Made by a program: the position numbers and the translations under genes. A DNA stretch of 7,809 nucleotides, taken from assembly GCA_022722495.1 (NCBI GenBank), contig JAIJLI010000082.1, positions 1 to 7,809 on the forward strand. The letters run 5' to 3'. The DNA comes from Dialister sp. (GTDB taxonomy: Bacteria > Bacillota > Negativicutes > Veillonellales > Dialisteraceae). Under the pieces are notes generated by a model. The model saw nothing but the letters and a program-made list of their open reading frames with translations. It was not told where the DNA came from and did no database searches. Below are positions 5,822-7,809 of the stretch, one piece after another. Numbering within the stretch: the stretch's first letter is position 1; each line of letters begins with the position of its first letter.

Positions 5822-5860
5822 AAAAGCTCTCTCGGCGGCGTCTATGAGGAGAGGCTTTTT
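5822..5860 (+). terminator. orphan terminator-like hairpin
   Basis: AAAAGC and CTCTC (5822-5827 and 5829-5833, one bulged T) pair with GAGAG and GCTTTT (5849-5859). The loop is 15 bases, and the T-run is 5856-5860. No coding gene ends close upstream: the DAHP synthase terminator is 240 bases before it. A second hairpin, GTTTC/GAAAC (5787-5791 with 5802-5806), lies just upstream. It may be a backup terminator, a remnant, or the end of an unrecognised small RNA. Confidence 0.5.
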
Positions 5861-5882
5861 GTGATAGCGATGTTCTTTTCTG

Positions 5883-5911
5883 TTTCCAATTTTCAAGATC
5901 CGTAGTATAAT
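5883..5911 (+). promoter_or_regulatory. predicted promoter of the dehydrogenase gene
   Basis: TTTCCA (5883-5888, 4 of 6 matches to TTGACA), a 17-base spacer, and a perfect TATAAT (5906-5911). Transcription is predicted to begin near 5918, leaving an AT-rich leader of about 88 bases. It is one of the best promoter matches in the window. Confidence 0.7.
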
Positions 5912-5948
5912 ATGCATACGTCATCTCATAAGCACATGATAGAATGAC

Positions 5949-5968
5949 ATATAGGAATAATTCTATAT
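5949..5968. promoter_or_regulatory. operator-like palindrome in the dehydrogenase leader
   Basis: ATATAGGAAT and ATTCTATAT flank a central A (5959). The arms are complementary apart from one extra G at 5955. ATAGAAT at 5940-5946 is a further copy of the half-site. The palindrome lies about 30-50 bases after the predicted transcription start. It could be a repressor site or an mRNA hairpin. It does not match the Rex consensus and only loosely recalls Fur-family boxes. Confidence 0.35.
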
Positions 5969-6005
5969 CAATGCCAGAAAATGAAGCAAAGGAGTGTAGA
6001 AGAAT

Positions 6006-6959
6006 ATGGCAATCAAGACAAGAAAAGTAGGAATCATCGGTGCCGGCAATGTCGGCTCTCATCTGGGACTGCAGCTTGCGGTACAGGGGCTGGCGGATGA
6101 AGTCGTTTTCTACGACGTGAACAATGACAAGGCGATGGGCGAATCCCTCGACCTGATGGATGCGGTCAGCTACCAGCCGCATCATTTCGAAGCGTACGCA
6201 GGTACGATCGATGACATGAAGGATGCAGACATCATGATCAATGCATCCGGCAAGCCTCGTCTGCCGGGACAGACCCGCCTTGATATGATGGATGGCGGCA
6301 TCGCGACGACGAAGGAATTCCTGCCGCTCATCGAAAAGTCCGGCTTTGACGGGATCATCATCTCGATCTCCAATCCATGCGATATAATCGCAGAATATAT
6401 CCAGTACAAGCTGGACTATCCGAAGAATAAGATCATCGGCTCCGGCACGGCGCTCGACTCCGCTCGTCTGCAGTACCAGCTGTCTGACCAGCTGAAGATC
6501 AACCGCCGCTCGCTCACGGCGTACCTCTTGGGGGAACACGGGGACTCCAGCATGATCCCGTGGAGCCATGTCACGGTCGCTGGCAAGAAGCTGGATGAAC
6601 TGCTTGCTGAAAAGCCGGAGCTTTACAAGATGGATCCGAAGGATGTCATCCTGGAAAAGGTACACCGTGAAGGCTATGTGGAAAATACGACCAAGGGCTG
6701 CACGGAATTCGGTGTCACGTCCGCAACGGCAGAACTGGTCCGCGCGATCTACCACAATGAACACAAGGTGCTGCCGGTCTCTGTATACCTCGATGGCCCG
6801 TACGGCATCAAAGACAGCTTCGCTTCTGTACCGGTCAAGATCGGCAAGGATGGCGTAGAAGACATCATCGAGCTGCATCTGACGGAGGAAGAAAATGCGG
6901 AACTTGCGGCTTCTATCAAAGTCCTGAAGGAACATTTCGCAAGAGCGCTGACGCTGTAA
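6006..6959 (+). CDS. NAD-dependent L-lactate/malate dehydrogenase family protein, probably malate-type
   Basis: The protein has 317 residues, the family's normal length, and is cytoplasmic. It interconverts a 2-hydroxy acid and a 2-oxo acid with NAD(H). The Rossmann motif GAGNVG is at 12-17, and D37 at the end of the second strand indicates NAD rather than NADP. By LDH numbering, N123 is N140, D151 and R154 (LDSAR) are D168 and R171, H178 in GEHGDS is catalytic H195, and R91 is R109. The substrate-specificity residue (Gln102 in LDH, Arg102 in MDH) aligns with R85 in KPRLPGQTR, which favours oxaloacetate/malate. The remainder (SNPCD, GEHGDS, WSHVTVAG) is LDH-like, with resemblance to L-2-hydroxyisocaproate dehydrogenases, so another 2-oxo acid is possible. 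AGGAG at 5990-5994 lies 11 bases before ATG. The gene is monocistronic, with its own promoter and terminator. Confidence 0.88.
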   Translation: MAIKTRKVGIIGAGNVGSHLGLQLAVQGLADEVVFYDVNNDKAMGESLDLMDAVSYQPHHFEAYAGTIDDMKDADIMINASGKPRLPGQTRLDMMDGGIATTKEFLPLIEKSGFDGIIISISNPCDIIAEYIQYKLDYPKNKIIGSGTALDSARLQYQLSDQLKINRRSLTAYLLGEHGDSSMIPWSHVTVAGKKLDELLAEKPELYKMDPKDVILEKVHREGYVENTTKGCTEFGVTSATAELVRAIYHNEHKVLPVSVYLDGPYGIKDSFASVPVKIGKDGVEDIIELHLTEEENAELAASIKVLKEHFARALTL

Positions 6960-6966
6960 GAGCATG

Positions 6967-7000
6967 AAAAGGACGTGTGAGAGATCGCATGTCCTTTTTT
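6967..7000 (+). terminator. intrinsic terminator of the dehydrogenase gene
   Basis: A 13-bp stem (AAAAGGAC at its base, 6967-6979, with 6986-6998) has two G-U pairs and no mismatch, loop AGAGAT, and a six-T run at 6995-7000. It begins 7 bases after the stop codon. Confidence 0.9.
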
Positions 7001-7109
7001 ATAGGAAGGCGCAGTTTCTAGGAAAGGGATTTTGCCGTATATCCGCACCATGCGCTGCACCCATAGAGCCTGCAGGAACCGTTTCTCTAAATTTTCTTTC
7101 CAAACGACC

Positions 7110-7138
7110 TTGCTATCACTCGTCCTTTATGATAAAAT
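7110..7138 (+). promoter_or_regulatory. predicted promoter of rpsT
   Basis: TTGCTA (7110-7115, 4 of 6 matches to TTGACA), a 17-base spacer, and TAAAAT (7133-7138, 5 of 6 matches) preceded by TG at 7130-7131 (extended -10). Transcription is predicted to begin near 7145, giving a leader of about 30 bases. Confidence 0.65.
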
Positions 7139-7175
7139 ACTTTGGTATGAATAATGCAGACGGGAGGTGAAACCA

Positions 7176-7523
7176 TTGCCACAGATTAAATCCAATTTGA
7201 AAAGCATGAGACAGGACGCTGCTAAGAAAGCTGCTAACGCTGCTGTTAAATCCCAGATTCACGGCGCTATCAAGAAGGCTGTCGCTGCTGCTAACTCTGA
7301 AAATAAAGACGAAGCTTTTCGTGCTGCTGTAAGCATCATTGACAGCGCTGCTAAAAAAGGCGTGATCCACAAGAATGCTGCTGCTCGTAAAAAATCCCGT
7401 CTGAACGCAAACGTAAATGCTGCTATCGCTGCTGAAAAAGCTGCAGAAGCTAAAGAAGCTGCTGCTGAAGCTAGAGAAGAAGCAAAAGAAGCTTACAAGG
7501 AAAAGATGGAAGAAAAGGCTTAA
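7176..7523 (+). CDS. rpsT: 30S ribosomal protein S20, long C-terminal form
   Basis: S20 binds 16S rRNA early in assembly of the small ribosomal subunit. The N-terminus MPQIKSNLKSMRQDAAKKAANAAVKSQ (1-27) and the block SIIDSAAKKGVIHKNAAARKKSRLN (53-77) are the family hallmarks (family: MPnIKSaiKr.r..., lvDKaa.kgiIHkN.A.RkKSrL). The start is TTG 7176, not the in-frame GTG 7167, because GGGAGG (7162-7167) is spaced 8 bases from TTG and the product then begins MPQIKS as expected; the GTG overlaps the ribosome binding site itself. E. coli rpsT also uses UUG, which is part of its autoregulation; the same here is inference. S20 is normally about 85-90 residues, while this one has 115. Residues 84-115 form an Ala/Glu/Lys-rich extension probably folding as one long helix. 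The gene is monocistronic and followed by a terminator. Confidence 0.95.
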   Translation: MPQIKSNLKSMRQDAAKKAANAAVKSQIHGAIKKAVAAANSENKDEAFRAAVSIIDSAAKKGVIHKNAAARKKSRLNANVNAAIAAEKAAEAKEAAAEAREEAKEAYKEKMEEKA

Positions 7524-7536
7524 TTTTCCGAGAGAG

Positions 7537-7569
7537 AAATCCCATGGTCTTAGGACTGTGGGATTTTTT
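7537..7569 (+). terminator. intrinsic terminator of rpsT
   Basis: A 13-bp stem (AAATCCCA at its base, 7537-7549, with 7554-7566) has two G-U pairs, loop TTAG, and a six-T run at 7564-7569. It begins 13 bases after the stop codon. Confidence 0.9.
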
Positions 7570-7765
7570 ATTTTGGGTTCTAGGGAAACGCTGATTCAAT
7601 CGCAGAGTCAGACTTTACAAGAATTTTTATACATAGCTTCGGCATAATCTTCCTTAAATCCGGGCTGTCGGGTAAAGGGGGCTGGTACGGCGCTTGACTG
7701 CTGCCATAAGTCGCCTGCTTGAAACGCATTTCTCCACTCTCTTTCATACCGCCAGTGCCCTATCC

Positions 7766-7799
7766 GCCCCTTCGGGGCACCTTCCCCTAGAGGGGAAGG
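7766..7799. repeat. palindromic repeat element at window end
   Basis: GCCCC/GGGGC (7766-7770 with 7774-7778, loop TTC) is followed at once by CCTTCCCCT/AGGGGAAGG (7780-7788 with 7791-7799, centre AG). The second palindrome resembles the hairpin at 2336-2358. The gene-free stretch 7570-7765 shows nothing else recognisable. The element may continue past the window. Confidence 0.6.
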
Positions 7800-7809
7800 C
7801 TATTAAGTT

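Larger units (their letters stand above)
5579..5882. other. gene-free spacer with repeat copy and orphan hairpin
   Basis: No credible gene is seen. Open frames here run out of the DAHP synthase gene or through repeat DNA and lack ribosome binding sites. The stretch contains dispersed repeat copy 4 and a terminator-like hairpin that has no gene directly before it. Confidence 0.65.

Noticed and set aside
5354..5905. 183-residue plus-strand open frame
   Set aside because: It begins inside the DAHP synthase gene in another frame, then runs through a terminator and repeat copy 4. There is no ribosome binding site or recognisable domain.
7167..7175. GTG start for S20 at 7167
   Set aside because: This GTG overlaps the Shine-Dalgarno sequence, and the family N-terminus begins with the TTG at 7176.

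Overview
The window looks like a housekeeping chromosomal segment from an anaerobic Firmicute, most likely a member of the Negativicutes (a Veillonellaceae or Dialister/Megasphaera-like organism). That assignment is inference. It rests on a moderately high GC content, Firmicutes-type Shine-Dalgarno sites (AAAGGAG, GGGAGG), and the order miaA, hfq, then a gene for a PLP-dependent 'methionine gamma-lyase/aluminium resistance' family protein, which resembles the Bacillus subtilis miaA-hfq-ynbB neighbourhood. No phage, plasmid, transposase, CRISPR, tRNA or rRNA gene was seen. All seven complete genes and the one partial gene lie on the + strand.

Layout. 1-2146 is a tight cluster: the 3' part of miaA (tRNA isopentenyl transferase), hfq (overlapping miaA by 11 bases) and a YnbB-like PLP enzyme 9 bases further on, closed by a strong intrinsic terminator (2210-2245). 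2246-2810 has no gene and holds hairpin-rich repeat DNA. 2817-3982 is a two-gene unit: a promoter, a pyridoxamine/pyridoxal kinase, and a small Cys-containing TIGR04076-type protein whose ATG overlaps the kinase stop codon. 3983-4250 is repeat DNA, including two copies of one repeat in inverted orientation. 4251-5578 is a promoter, a structured leader, a class I DAHP synthase (first step of the shikimate pathway) and a terminator. 5579-5880 is again repeat DNA with an orphan terminator-like hairpin. 5883-7000 is a promoter, a palindrome, an NAD-dependent lactate/malate dehydrogenase-family gene and a terminator. 7110-7569 is a monocistronic rpsT (ribosomal protein S20) with a TTG start, an unusually long Ala/Glu/Lys-rich C-terminus and its own terminator. 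7570-7809 is gene-free and ends in palindromic repeat DNA.

How the genes relate. MiaA (tRNA modification), Hfq (RNA chaperone) and S20 are translation or RNA functions. The kinase makes pyridoxal phosphate, the cofactor of the YnbB-like enzyme, but the two lie in separate transcription units. DAHP synthase and the dehydrogenase belong to central and amino-acid metabolism. I see no convincing new multi-gene system. The items most worth a second look are a roughly 100-base intergenic repeat family with four copies, a potentially switching leader before the DAHP synthase gene, a promoter-like sequence inside miaA that could drive hfq, the substrate-specificity residue of the dehydrogenase, and the extended S20.
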